Translations under genes and position numbers: made by a program
DNA from: Pseudoxanthomonas suwonensis
Lineage (GTDB): Bacteria > Pseudomonadota > Gammaproteobacteria > Xanthomonadales > Xanthomonadaceae
DNA length: 64,000 nt
Direction of reading: 5' to 3'
NCBI RefSeq assembly: GCF_000972865.1
Contig: NZ_CP011144.1
Location: forward strand, 1,612,001-1,676,000
Notes under the pieces: model-generated
Told to the model about the DNA's origin: nothing
What the model saw: the letters and a program-made list of their open reading frames with translations, nothing else
Database searches by the model: none
Shown here: piece after piece, positions 28,405 to 38,467 of the stretch
Numbering within the stretch: the first letter of the stretch is position 1
Layout: each line of letters starts with the position of its first letter

Positions 28405-29304
28405 TTACCCCAACAGCAGCGGCAGCCAGTGGTCGACCAGCAGGAACGCGAACAGCGCCATCAGGTAGACGATCGAATAGTTGAACACGCGCATGGCGAA
28501 GAACTCGTCCGGCGGATCCAGCAGGCGCCAGGCGTACCAGAGGAACACGCTGCCCAGCACCAGCGCCCCGCCCAGGTAGAAGAAGCCGCTCATGCCGAAC
28601 ACCACCGGCAGGATGCTCACCTGCAGCAGCAGCACCGTGTAGAACAGGATCTGCCAGCGGGTGTAGGTGACCCCGTGGGTCACCGGCAGCATCGGGATCA
28701 GCGCGCGCGCGTAGTCGTCGCGGCGGAAGATCGCCAGCGCCCAGAAGTGCGGCGGCGTCCACACGAAGATGATCAGCACCAGCAGCAGCGCGTGCTGCCA
28801 GTCCCACGGCCCGTCCATGTTGGTGACCGCGGCCCAGCCCAGCAGCGGCGGCGAGGCGCCGGCCACGCCGCCGATCACGATGTTCTGCGGCGTGGCGCGC
28901 TTGAGCCAGCCGGTATAGACCACCGCGTAGCCGATCAGCGAGGCGAAGGTCAGCACCGCGGTGATCGTGTTCACCAGCAGCACCAGGATCGCCATCGAGG
29001 CCACGCCCAGCGCGACGGCGAACACCAGCACCTGCGCCGGGCGCAGCGCGCCGGTGGCCAGCGGCCGGTGCGCGGTGCGGGCCATGAGCTTGTCGATGCG
29101 CTGGTCGATCAGGTGGTTGATCGCCGCGGCCGAGGACGAGGCCAGCCAGATGCCGATCAGACCGAACACGGCCTCGCGCGCCGGCGGCAGCCCGGGCACG
29201 GCCAGGAACATGCCCACCAGCGCGGTGAACACCAGCAGCGCGACCACGCGTGGCTTGGTCAGCTCCAGGTACTGGCGCCAGGTAGGGATGGCAGCGGCTG
29301 TCAT
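28405..29304 (-). CDS. ctaB: Protoheme IX farnesyltransferase (heme O synthase)
   Basis: UbiA-family membrane prenyltransferase that converts heme b to heme o for cytochrome oxidase. The 299-aa protein has the Asp-rich site [19 protein letters not shown] (around 70-90), [20 protein letters not shown], and about eight to nine membrane helices. Its ATG overlaps the ctaA stop (ATGA), so it is coupled to heme A synthase. Confidence 0.96.
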   Translation of the reverse strand: MTAAAIPTWRQYLELTKPRVVALLVFTALVGMFLAVPGLPPAREAVFGLIGIWLASSSAAAINHLIDQRIDKLMARTAHRPLATGALRPAQVLVFAVALGVASMAILVLLVNTITAVLTFASLIGYAVVYTGWLKRATPQNIVIGGVAGASPPLLGWAAVTNMDGPWDWQHALLLVLIIFVWTPPHFWALAIFRRDDYARALIPMLPVTHGVTYTRWQILFYTVLLLQVSILPVVFGMSGFFYLGGALVLGSVFLWYAWRLLDPPDEFFAMRVFNYSIVYLMALFAFLLVDHWLPLLLG

Positions 29305-30488
29305 GCGACCGGCTCGGGTTCCCTGAGCCGCGCCAGCAGGGTCACCAGCACGAACAGCAGCGCCAGCGCGCCGGCGTTGTGCAGCACCGCCACCGCCAGC
29401 GGCAGCGCCAGCTTGACGTTGAGCACGCCCAGGGCGGCCTGGGCGAGCACCAGCAGGCCCAGCGCCGAGGCCCAGCCGCGCATGCCCGGCATGCGGTACA
29501 GGCGCAGCGCCAGCCAGAGCATGTACAGCACCACCACCACCGCCATGATCCGGTGCGCCATCTGGATCGCGATGCGCGATGCGCCGTCGAGCACGCCGCC
29601 CTCGTAGTCCACGCCGATGCCGCGCCAGAGCACGAAGCCCTCGCGGAAGTCCGCCGGCGGCCACCACTGGCCCACGCACTTCGGGAAATCGAGGTAGTGG
29701 TGCTCGGCCGTGGTCCAGCCGCCGCCGCCGCAGGCCAGCGCGGCGTAGTTGGCGCTGGTCCAGCCGCCGAGCGCGATCTGCACGCCCAGCACCACCAGGC
29801 CGGCGATCAGCCAGCGGCGCAACGTGCGCGCCTCGGCCAGCCGGATCGGCAGATCGGTCGCACGCCAGGCCATCCACAGCAGCAGCGAGAACGTGGCCAG
29901 GCCGCCGAGCAGGTGGCCCATCACGATGATCGGCTTGAGCAGCAGGGTCACCGTCCACTTGCCCAGCAGTGCCTGGAACACGATCACTGCCAGCGTGAGC
30001 ACCGCGGCCCGCGCCAGGTCGACGTTGGACCAGCGCAGCGCGGCCAGCAGCAGGATCGCCTCGCCCGCGCCGGCCAGGGCGAAGGCCAGGCCGATGTGCC
30101 CGCCCATGTATGCCGGGATCGCCCCGGCCACCAGCAGCGAGGCACCGACGATCTGCGCGGTGCCGAAACGCCGCTTGCGCGCGGCCAGCAGCGCCAGCAC
30201 CAGCACCAGCACGCCGAGGGTCGCGGCCAGGTGGCGGTGGACCTGCTCGCGCCAGGCCTTGTGCGTCTCGAACGGACGGATCTCGCTGGCCGCGTGCGCG
30301 GCCGCGTCCTGCGGCGCCGACGGCCAGGCGGCGCGGCCGTAGCAGGTCGGCCAGTCCGGGCAGCTCAGGCCGGCGTCGGACAGGCGCACGAACGCGCCGA
30401 ACACCACCACGACCGTGGTCAGCGCCACTGCCAGCCAGGCGATGCGATGGAAATGGCGGGCCAGCGCGGGACGGGCGATCGCGTTCAT
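29301..30488 (-). CDS. ctaA: Heme A synthase
   Basis: Oxidises heme o to heme a for the aa3 oxidase. The 395-aa membrane protein has about eight helices, the N-terminal [17 protein letters not shown] segment, His in [18 protein letters not shown], and [12 protein letters not shown] near the C-terminal half. It lies between the SCO-like protein and ctaB on one strand. Confidence 0.95.
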   Translation of the reverse strand: MNAIARPALARHFHRIAWLAVALTTVVVVFGAFVRLSDAGLSCPDWPTCYGRAAWPSAPQDAAAHAASEIRPFETHKAWREQVHRHLAATLGVLVLVLALLAARKRRFGTAQIVGASLLVAGAIPAYMGGHIGLAFALAGAGEAILLLAALRWSNVDLARAAVLTLAVIVFQALLGKWTVTLLLKPIIVMGHLLGGLATFSLLLWMAWRATDLPIRLAEARTLRRWLIAGLVVLGVQIALGGWTSANYAALACGGGGWTTAEHHYLDFPKCVGQWWPPADFREGFVLWRGIGVDYEGGVLDGASRIAIQMAHRIMAVVVVLYMLWLALRLYRMPGMRGWASALGLLVLAQAALGVLNVKLALPLAVAVLHNAGALALLFVLVTLLARLREPEPVA

Positions 30489-30501
30489 CGGCGCACGGAC
30501 C

Positions 30502-31074
30502 TCACTTCAGTTTCAGCAACCGGGCGACGTCGGCGCGGATCCCGGCCGGGTCGGTGTGGGGCGCATAGCGCAGGATCACGAAGCCATTGGGATCGACCAC
30601 GTACAGCGGCACGCCGGCCGGATCGTCGACCCGCGGCAGCGCGGCGCGCAGCGCCGCGTCGTCGCGCAGCGGGCGCAGTTCGGGCAATGCCGGCGCACCG
30701 GCAGGCAACGGGCCCAGCCACAGGATCTCGACCTTGTCGGCGTTGTGCCCGAACAGCTGCCAGACCTTGTCCAGGTCGGCCAGCAGCCGCTCGCACTCGG
30801 CCGCGCAGGCCGGCGGCGGCGCGACCACGATCCGCCAGGTGCGCGCGGCCGGGTTCCAGTCGTAGGCGCCGCCGTCGGCGAGCAGCGGCCGCGACTGGCG
30901 CAGGTCGGCCGGCGGCTGCAGCAGCTCGCCGTGGTTGCGCAGCCCGGCCGGCATCCAGCCGCTCAGGCGCAGCAGGCCGGCGCCGAAGGCGCTGCCGAAG
31001 AACAGGACGAACAGGGCGATCAGCATCAGCCGCCCGCGGCGGGTGCGGGCGATATCGGGAGCAGGGGTGGTCAT
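30502..31074 (-). CDS. SCO1/SenC-like cytochrome oxidase assembly protein
   Basis: The 190-aa protein has one N-terminal membrane helix (about 15-36) and a thioredoxin-like domain carrying CAAEC (CxxxC, about 88-92), the copper/thiol site of SCO-like proteins, plus VPLYVVDPNGFVILRYAP before the C-terminus. Probably delivers copper or reduces the CuA site of CoxB. It sits 14 nt upstream of ctaA. Confidence 0.8.
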   Translation of the reverse strand: MTTPAPDIARTRRGRLMLIALFVLFFGSAFGAGLLRLSGWMPAGLRNHGELLQPPADLRQSRPLLADGGAYDWNPAARTWRIVVAPPPACAAECERLLADLDKVWQLFGHNADKVEILWLGPLPAGAPALPELRPLRDDAALRAALPRVDDPAGVPLYVVDPNGFVILRYAPHTDPAGIRADVARLLKLK

Positions 31075-31125
31075 GGGCGGGATTTTCGCACGGCCGGCAT
31101 GGTGGACGTCACGCGCATGCCGGCA

Positions 31126-31851
31126 TCAACGCCGGCGCCGCCCGCGCAGCGTGAGCAGCAGCGCGATCGCCAGCACCGCGGCGGCCAGGGCGAACCACTG
31201 CACCGCATAGCCGAGGTGGCGCTCCGGCGGCAGCGTGTTCGGCAGCAGTTCCAGGTCGCGCGCATAGCCCAGCGGCAGGTCCGGATCCAGCCGCAGCACG
31301 CGCTGCGCCAGCGCCGGCAGGCGCAGCGCTTCGGCCACCACCGTGGGCTGCAGCGCCACCACCAGCACGGTGCCGTCGGCCTGCGCGGTGGCCACCGGCG
31401 CGACCAGCCCGGGCGACGGCGGCGGCAGCAGCAGGCCGGCCACGTGCGTGGCCGCGGGCGCCGGCACGTCCGGGAGGCGGCGGTCGCCGGGCAGCGGCAG
31501 CCAGCCCAGTTCGACCAGCAGCGGCGCGGCGCCTTCGTCCGCGGGCTGGAACACGCGATAGGCGCGCACGCCGGCGCGGCCGCCGCGGTTCTGGTTGTCC
31601 AACAGCACCGCCGGCAGCGGCAGGAAGCGGCCCTCGCCGGCGGCCCAGTCGTAGTCGCGCGTGCGCGCCGCATCGGCGGCCAGCGCCAGCGGCTGCGCGC
31701 GGCGCGCGTCCAGCACCCGCGCCGCGGCGTCGACCCGGTCCTGCTTGGCGTGCATGCGCTGCAGCTGCCACAGGCCCAGCCCCGCGCACAGCGCGGCCAC
31801 CGCCAGTGCCAGCATCCAGCCGGCCCACAGCGGCAGGCGCCGCGCGCTCAT
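31126..31851 (-). CDS. SURF1 family cytochrome oxidase assembly protein
   Basis: The 241-aa protein has two membrane helices, one at each end (LAVAALCAGLGLWQLQRMHAK and a C-terminal WFALAAAVLAIALLL), the SURF1 hallmark topology. LGLWQLQRMHAKQ and the late HLGYAVQWFALA are typical. It aids insertion of heme a into subunit I. The start at 31851 matches the conserved N-terminus. Confidence 0.92.
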   Translation of the reverse strand: MSARRLPLWAGWMLALAVAALCAGLGLWQLQRMHAKQDRVDAAARVLDARRAQPLALAADAARTRDYDWAAGEGRFLPLPAVLLDNQNRGGRAGVRAYRVFQPADEGAAPLLVELGWLPLPGDRRLPDVPAPAATHVAGLLLPPPSPGLVAPVATAQADGTVLVVALQPTVVAEALRLPALAQRVLRLDPDLPLGYARDLELLPNTLPPERHLGYAVQWFALAAAVLAIALLLTLRGRRRR

Positions 31852-31920
31852 CGCGCGATCTCCCTGCGTGCCTGCGATAATGCCGGGCACCGCATCCCCG
31901 CAACCGCCGAGGCCACCGCC

Positions 31921-32139
31921 GTGAACGATTCGCTCAAGACCCTGGTCGTGGTGGCGTTCCTGCTGGTCATCCTGTGGAACCTCGGTTCGGCCCTGTACTA
32001 CCTGCTGGTCGACCGCGGCCAGAGCAAGCGCACGGTCAACGCGCTCACCCGCCGCATCGGCCTGTCGGTGGCGCTGATCCTGCTGGTCATCCTCGGCATC
32101 TGGACCGGGGTGATCCAGCCGCACGGCATCGGCGGCTGA
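31921..32139 (+). CDS. DUF2909 twin-transmembrane protein
   Basis: The 72-aa membrane protein starts with GTG and has two helices (LVVVAFLLVILWNLGSALYY and IGLSVALILLVILGIWTGV) separated by a short basic loop, as in DUF2909. Such genes usually lie among cox genes, and this one sits between SURF1 and coxC but on the opposite strand, divergent from SURF1 by 69 nt. Function unknown. Confidence 0.85.
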   Translation: MNDSLKTLVVVAFLLVILWNLGSALYYLLVDRGQSKRTVNALTRRIGLSVALILLVILGIWTGVIQPHGIGG

Positions 32140-32174
32140 GCGTCCGGACGCGCCTTTCCCGGCCCTGAAACGGC

Positions 32175-32196
32175 AGGGACGCCCGGAGGCGCCCCT
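32175..32196. terminator. Candidate bidirectional terminator between DUF2909 gene and coxC
   Basis: AGGGACGCC (32175-32183) pairs with GGCGCCCCT (32188-32196), one mismatch, loop CGGA. It lies between convergent stop codons at 32139 and 32225. No long U-tract is present. Confidence 0.45.
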
Positions 32197-32224
32197 GTCG
32201 TGGTTGTCCTGGTCCCGCGCCCGC

Positions 32225-33094
32225 CTACAGCACGTAGACGAACAGGAACAGCGCCAGCCACACCACGTCGACGAAGTGCCAGTACCACGCGGCCGCCTCG
32301 AAGGCGAAGTGGTTGTCCGGGGTGAAATGGCCCTTGGCCACGCGCGCCCACATCACCGCCAGCATGATGGTGCCCAGCAGCACGTGCGCGCCGTGGAAGC
32401 CGGTGAGCATGAAGAAGGTCGAGCCGTAGATGCCCGAACCCAAGGTCAGGTTTAGATCGCGGTAGGCGTGGATGTATTCCTCGGCCTGGAAGAACAGGAA
32501 CAGCAGGCCCAGGACCACGGTCAGCCCCAGCCACAGCAGCACCTGGCCCCTGGCATTCGCCTTGAGCGCGTGGTGGGCGATGGTCAGGGTCACGCCCGAG
32601 GTCAGCAGGATCAGGGTGTTGGCCAGCGGCAGGCCCCAGGCCGGGATGGTCTGGAACTGGCCACCGACCTGGCCGGGGCCGGCGGTGGGCCACGCGGCGG
32701 TATAGCCGTCCCACAGCAGGGCGTTGGTCATCACGCCGTCGCCCTCGCCGCCCAGCCACGGCAGGGCGAAGAAGCGGGCGTAGAACAGCGCGCCGAAGAA
32801 GGCGGCGAAGAACATCACCTCGGAGAAGATGAACCAGATCATCCCCATACGGAACGAGACGTCGACCTGGCGGTTGTAGTGGCCGGCCAGCGACTCGCGC
32901 ACCACGGCGCTGAACCAGTAGAACAGCACCGCGATCATCGCCGCCACGCCGACGAAGAACGTCCACTTGCCCCAACCGGCGCCGTTGAGCCAGCTGGCCA
33001 CGCCGATCATCAGCGTGAACAGCGCGACCGAGGCCAGGATCGGTGCCTTGCTGTGGGTCGGGACGAAGTATTGGTCCGCGTTCGGTTGGGCCAT
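32225..33094 (-). CDS. Cytochrome c oxidase subunit III
   Basis: The 289-aa protein has seven membrane helices typical of CoxC/CtaE. FIFSEVMFFAAFFGALFYAR, FFQAEEYIHAYRDL and FHGAHVLLGTIML followed by AAWYWHFVDVVWLALF are diagnostic. The long form with an insert (LGGEGDGVMTN...) after helix III is common in proteobacteria. It follows COX11 by about 20 nt. Confidence 0.96.
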   Translation of the reverse strand: MAQPNADQYFVPTHSKAPILASVALFTLMIGVASWLNGAGWGKWTFFVGVAAMIAVLFYWFSAVVRESLAGHYNRQVDVSFRMGMIWFIFSEVMFFAAFFGALFYARFFALPWLGGEGDGVMTNALLWDGYTAAWPTAGPGQVGGQFQTIPAWGLPLANTLILLTSGVTLTIAHHALKANARGQVLLWLGLTVVLGLLFLFFQAEEYIHAYRDLNLTLGSGIYGSTFFMLTGFHGAHVLLGTIMLAVMWARVAKGHFTPDNHFAFEAAAWYWHFVDVVWLALFLFVYVL

Positions 33095-33114
33095 GGCGTC
33101 TGCTTCCGTGTTCG

Positions 33115-33714
33115 TCAGGGCGCCGAATGCGGCGCGTTGGCGGCCTGCGCCGCGCCCAGTCGCGCGGTCAGGTCCTCGTTCTTGAAGAAAGTGTAGGACA
33201 GGGTGATGGTCTTGACGTCGGCCGGCAGGTCCCGGTCGACGATGAAGCGCACCGGCATGTCGCGCTTCTCGCCCGGCTGCAGGGTCTGGGCGGTGAAGCA
33301 GAAGCACTCGGTCTTGGTGAAGTAGCCCGAGGCCCGCGCCGGCGCCACCGAGGGCGTGGCGCTGCCGACGATGACGCGGTCGCCGTCGTTGCGGGCGAAG
33401 TACATCGCCTCGTTCAGCTCGCCCGGGACCACCTGCATGGTCAGCTGCTCGGGCTCGAACGCCCACGGCAGCTTCGAGTTCACGCCGCCGTCGAACTGCA
33501 CGGTCACGGTGCGCGCCTTGCGCGCGTCGGCGGTCGCCACCACGCCCGCACGGGCCTGGCCGGTGCCGCCCTCAAGGCGGATCCCGAACACCTTCTCGCA
33601 GGCGATCCGGTACAGCGGCACCAGCGAGAAGGTGAACGCGAACGCAGCCAGCGCCACCCCGACCAGCTTCAGCCAGCCCGCACCGCGCTTCGCCGGGGCC
33701 CGTGCCTCGCTCAT
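33115..33714 (-). CDS. Cytochrome c oxidase assembly protein COX11/CtaG
   Basis: Inserts copper into the CuB site of subunit I. The 199-aa protein has one N-terminal helix and a periplasmic copper-binding domain with the conserved CFCF motif (TKTECFCFTAQTLQPGE) and VPLYRIACE after the helix. Its ATG overlaps the stop of a 43-codon upstream gene (ATGA). Confidence 0.95.
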   Translation of the reverse strand: MSEARAPAKRGAGWLKLVGVALAAFAFTFSLVPLYRIACEKVFGIRLEGGTGQARAGVVATADARKARTVTVQFDGGVNSKLPWAFEPEQLTMQVVPGELNEAMYFARNDGDRVIVGSATPSVAPARASGYFTKTECFCFTAQTLQPGEKRDMPVRFIVDRDLPADVKTITLSYTFFKNEDLTARLGAAQAANAPHSAP

Positions 33715-33842
33715 GCGTTGAGCACGCCCGACAGGATGAAGGCCAGGTAGATCCCCAGCGCGATCACGCCCAGCACCAGCGCCGTCCGCACCACGCCCTT
33801 GCGGCGCTTCGTGCTGTCCTGGTTGTCGGTCGGTGCGGTCAC
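33711..33842 (-). CDS. 43-aa single-helix membrane protein, probable cytochrome oxidase small assembly protein
   Basis: A GTG at 33842 preceded by AGGAAG opens a 43-codon frame: a short polar head (MTAPTDNQDSTKRRKG) then one membrane helix (TALVLGVIALGIYLAFILSG). Its TGA overlaps the COX11 start (ATGA), strong evidence of translation. Position between ctaD and COX11 matches the small unnamed assembly proteins found there in other proteobacteria. It is easily missed by length filters. Confidence 0.75.
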   Translation of the reverse strand: MTAPTDNQDSTKRRKGVVRTALVLGVIALGIYLAFILSGVLNA

Positions 33843-33875
33843 GCTGCTTCCTGGGACTAGGGTTCTATTTGAATC

Positions 33876-33895
33876 CCGGCACATGGATGTGCCGG
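33876..33895. other. Palindromic stem between ctaD and the downstream small gene
   Basis: CCGGCACAT (33876-33884) is perfectly inverted at 33887-33895. The gap here is 72 nt and within the cox operon, so it may be an mRNA processing or attenuation stem. Its core GCACATGGATGTGC recurs in elements A and B elsewhere in the window. Confidence 0.6.
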
Positions 33896-33914
33896 TTCTT
33901 GCGAGGGACTCGCA

Positions 33915-35528
<1,614 letters not shown>

Positions 35529-35606
35529 GGCGTTGCTACCTCTGGAATGCGTGTGCGTGGCGGCCGCGTGGCGGCCGTTGCCTGGATCGTATCGGACCCG
35601 TCCGGA

Positions 35607-36518
35607 TCAGCCCTGGGCGGCGCCGGCGGTGGGCTCGGCGTCAGCGGCGGGGGTCTCGTCGGCCGGTGCGGCCTCGTCGGCAGGCGCGGGCTCGGCGGCG
35701 GGCGCCGGCTTCTTCGCGGCCAGCCAGCGGGCGAACTCCTCCTTGGACACCGCCTCGACCACGATCGGCATGAAGCCGTGGTCCTTGCCGCACAGCTCGG
35801 CGCACTGGCCGCGGTACACGCCCGGCACCTTGATCTCGGTCCAGGCCTCGTTGATCAGGCCCGGGATCGCGTCCTGCTTCCAGCCCAGCGCCGGCACCCA
35901 CCAGGCGTGGATGACGTCGTCGGCGGTGATGACGAAGCGGACCTTGGTGTCCACCGGCAGGACCAGGCGGTTGTCCACGTCCAGCAGGTAGTGCGGGTTG
36001 GCCTCGTGGCTGGGCCGCTCGCCGGCCTGGCGGATGCGGTCGGACTCGCGGTCCAGGCGGCTGGTGAAGGACACGCCCTCGCCCAGGTATTCGTACTTCC
36101 ACATCCACTGGTAGCCGGTGACCTTCACGGTCATCTCGGAGTCGCGGGTGTCGTACATCGCGATCAGCTTGGCCGTCGCCGGCCAGGCCATGGCGATCAG
36201 GATCAGCACCGGGACCACCGTCCAGATCACCTCGGCGGTGGTGTTGTGGCTGAACTGCGCCGCGACCGCGCCCTTGGAGCGGCGGAACTTGAACATCGCG
36301 TAGCCCATCGCGCCGAACACGATCAGGCCGATCACCACGCACACCCACAGCACGATCATGTGCGCTTCATAAGCGTTCTGCGAGGACGCGGTCACTCCGC
36401 GCCCCATGTTCAGCTGCCAGCGGTGCGGGTCCGCCGACTGGGCCCAGGCCAGCGCCGGCGCCACCAGGAGCGCGCCCGCCGCCATGCACCGCTTCCACCA
36501 TCCCTTCGCTTGCATCAT
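35607..36518 (-). CDS. Cytochrome c oxidase subunit II
   Basis: Carries the CuA electron-entry centre. The 303-aa precursor has a signal peptide (MMQAKGWWKRCMAAGALLV...), two membrane helices, the aromatic YQWMWKYEY segment and the CuA site (VYRGQCAELCGKDHGFMPI). The C-terminus extends into an Ala/Pro/Glu-rich tail of about 35 residues that is probably disordered; no cytochrome c domain is attached. Confidence 0.97.
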   Translation of the reverse strand: MMQAKGWWKRCMAAGALLVAPALAWAQSADPHRWQLNMGRGVTASSQNAYEAHMIVLWVCVVIGLIVFGAMGYAMFKFRRSKGAVAAQFSHNTTAEVIWTVVPVLILIAMAWPATAKLIAMYDTRDSEMTVKVTGYQWMWKYEYLGEGVSFTSRLDRESDRIRQAGERPSHEANPHYLLDVDNRLVLPVDTKVRFVITADDVIHAWWVPALGWKQDAIPGLINEAWTEIKVPGVYRGQCAELCGKDHGFMPIVVEAVSKEEFARWLAAKKPAPAAEPAPADEAAPADETPAADAEPTAGAAQG

Positions 36519-36538
36519 TGCCTAGACCCTAGGTTGCG

Positions 36539-37021
36539 TCATCGGTTGCGGCCATCGCCAGTTGCTGCGGCCGCCAGGAATTGCTTCAAACACCGCGCCA
36601 GCTGCGAGCGTTCGGCCGGGCCCAGGAACGCGCCCACCTCCACCCGCCTGCCGCTGGACGACAGCGTGACCCTGCCGTCGTCCCCTTCCACCCGCATCCG
36701 CACCCAGTGCGGATGGGCGCTGAAAACGGCATCGGCCCCGCGACGGACTTCCACCGTCCCGGGACCGATGGCGATCTCCTCGCCGCGTTCCCCGCTGCGC
36801 CACAGCCAGCGCAGCGCCAGCGCGAGCCCCGCGCTGTGCAGCAGGGCGAAGGCCGGGGCGAAGACGTTGCCGGCCAGCCAGCCCAGGCCGGCCGCCAGCC
36901 ACATCGCCCCCGCCAGCGCGGCGAACAGCGCCCTGAACTGGCGGGCCGTCAGGGCCCGCGGCGGGCGCAGCCGCAGCCGCGCACCGGCATCGCCGGACCT
37001 GTACGGAACCACCTCGATCAT
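36539..37021 (-). CDS. DUF2244 membrane protein
   Basis: The 160-aa protein has two adjacent hydrophobic segments (about 31-70) followed by a hydrophilic domain with FSAHPHWVRM and RRVEVGAFLGPAERSQLARCL, features of DUF2244. The family commonly sits beside cox genes; function unknown. It is 20 nt upstream of coxB on the same strand and probably heads the operon. Confidence 0.82.
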   Translation of the reverse strand: MIEVVPYRSGDAGARLRLRPPRALTARQFRALFAALAGAMWLAAGLGWLAGNVFAPAFALLHSAGLALALRWLWRSGERGEEIAIGPGTVEVRRGADAVFSAHPHWVRMRVEGDDGRVTLSSSGRRVEVGAFLGPAERSQLARCLKQFLAAAATGDGRNR

Positions 37022-37149
37022 GACGCCCACCGCCGCTTGCCGCCTGCGGAAAACCGGAAGATGGTACGCGCTGGGCGCTGCCAGCGGCAACCCGAGCCGG
37101 CCTGCGCGGGGGCGCAGGAAGGGCCCGTGGCGGGCCCCCGGGCAGCCAT

Positions 37150-37180
37150 CGCGGTCGCACGCCAGCCGGGTGCGACCGCG
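37150..37180. other. Strong stem-loop in the DUF2244 / PAS-AraC divergent region
   Basis: CGCGGTCGCAC (37150-37160) is perfectly inverted at 37170-37180 with a 9-nt loop. A second shorter stem (GGGCCCGTGGCGGGCCC) lies about 20 nt to its left. The 314-bp region between the two divergent starts holds no ORF; the stems may be leader or operator structures of the cox side. Confidence 0.5.
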
Positions 37181-37335
37181 GCAAGGAGGGCCCATCCGGT
37201 ACTTCCGGCGAGGCACGCGGGTCTGTTCCGGAACGCAGGCCTCGGCCGTGAAGCCACCCCTACTAGAATGGCCGCCGTCCGCCACCCGCAACCGCCCCGG
37301 GATGCCGGCCGGCCACCCCGCCCACTGGACCCGCC

Positions 37336-38049
37336 GTGAAGCCAGCTTCCCTTTCCGTCGACGCCGCCGAGGTCGAGGCCCTGTTCGACTCGATCCCGGA
37401 CGTGCTGTTCTTCATCAAGGACCGCGAGGGCCGCTACACCCACGTCAACGCGACCATGCTGCGCCGGCTCGGCCTGCGCTCGCGGCGCGAGATCATCGGC
37501 AAGCGGGCCAGCGAGGTGTACCCCAGCGGCCTGGGCGCCACCTACGGCCTGCAGGACCGGCAGGTGCTCGAGGGCGCGGTGATCGACAACCTGCTGGAGC
37601 TGCACCTGTTCTCCGACCAGGAGCCCGGCTGGTGCCTGACCTGCAAGCGGCCGCTGCAGGTGGACGGGCAGGTGGCCGGCCTGATCGGCATCTCCCGCGA
37701 CCTGGCCAGCCGCGAGGGCGTGGCGGCCGACTACCTGTCGCTGCGCGAGGCGCTGGTGCACATGAACCGGCACTACGCCGGCAACGTCCGCATCCACGAC
37801 CTGCTGGCGATCACCGGCTTTTCCGAGTCCAAGCTCGAGCGCACCTTCCACAAGGTGTTCCAGCTGACCCCGCTGCAGCTGCTGACCCGGATCCGGATCC
37901 AGGCGGCGATGCACCGCCTGCACGGCCCCGGCAGCATCGCCGACATCGCCCAGGCCTGCGGCTTCAGCGACCAGAGCGCCTTCACCCGCCGCTTCGTCGC
38001 CCTGGCCGGGATGACCCCGCGCGAGTACCGGGCGCTGCGGCAGGGCTGA
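37336..38049 (+). CDS. PAS domain-AraC family transcriptional regulator
   Basis: The 237-aa protein has an N-terminal PAS sensor (about 12-125, FDSIPDVLFFIKDREGRYTHVNATMLRRLG) and a C-terminal AraC-type double helix-turn-helix (about 135-235, DLLAITGFSESKLERTF and IADIAQACGFSDQSAFTRRF, then MTPREYRALR). It is transcribed toward putA, 419 bp upstream, and putA itself lacks its DNA-binding domain, so proline-catabolism control is a reasonable inference. The PAS ligand is unknown. Confidence 0.88.
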   Translation: MKPASLSVDAAEVEALFDSIPDVLFFIKDREGRYTHVNATMLRRLGLRSRREIIGKRASEVYPSGLGATYGLQDRQVLEGAVIDNLLELHLFSDQEPGWCLTCKRPLQVDGQVAGLIGISRDLASREGVAADYLSLREALVHMNRHYAGNVRIHDLLAITGFSESKLERTFHKVFQLTPLQLLTRIRIQAAMHRLHGPGSIADIAQACGFSDQSAFTRRFVALAGMTPREYRALRQG

Positions 38050-38111
38050 GCCGCGGCCCCGGTCCCCTGCCGGGGTCCGACAGATGCCTGGGGCGTTCGG
38101 CCTCCAGGTCC

Positions 38112-38232
38112 CCGTCGTCCCGGCGAACGCCGGGATCCAGCGTCTTTGGCTTCGGGGCCCAGCCTCGCAGGACAGTGATGGCAGCTGCAAAGCCTTGAAG
38201 TCACTGGGTCCCGGCGTTCGCCGGGACGACGG
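38112..38232. repeat. 121-bp element with 29-bp terminal inverted repeats
   Basis: The left arm (38112-38140, CCGTCGTCCCGGCGAACGCC core) is inverted at 38204-38232 with only minor mismatch, and each arm contains its own small palindrome. The element resembles the one at 51401. It lies between the PAS-AraC gene and putA. The rest of the 418-bp gap (38233-38467) holds nothing clear. Confidence 0.82.
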
Positions 38233-38467
38233 TGCGGGAGGCGGAGGGCGGAGGGTGGGATGCGGGCCGGCGCTGCGCGGGCCACCCAGCCCGCCGCGTT
38301 TGTGCCGGCTCGTGCGCCCGCGCCGCCGGAATCCGTCAAGCCAGCTTCAGCCGGCGGCGCCATCATGGTGGATTCGGCGCGCCTGCCGCGCCGCCGTCCA
38401 TTCCGGTCCGATCCGCCCCCGGGCCGCTGCCGCCGCCCCGGCGCTCGTACCCCCTGCCGACCGAGCC

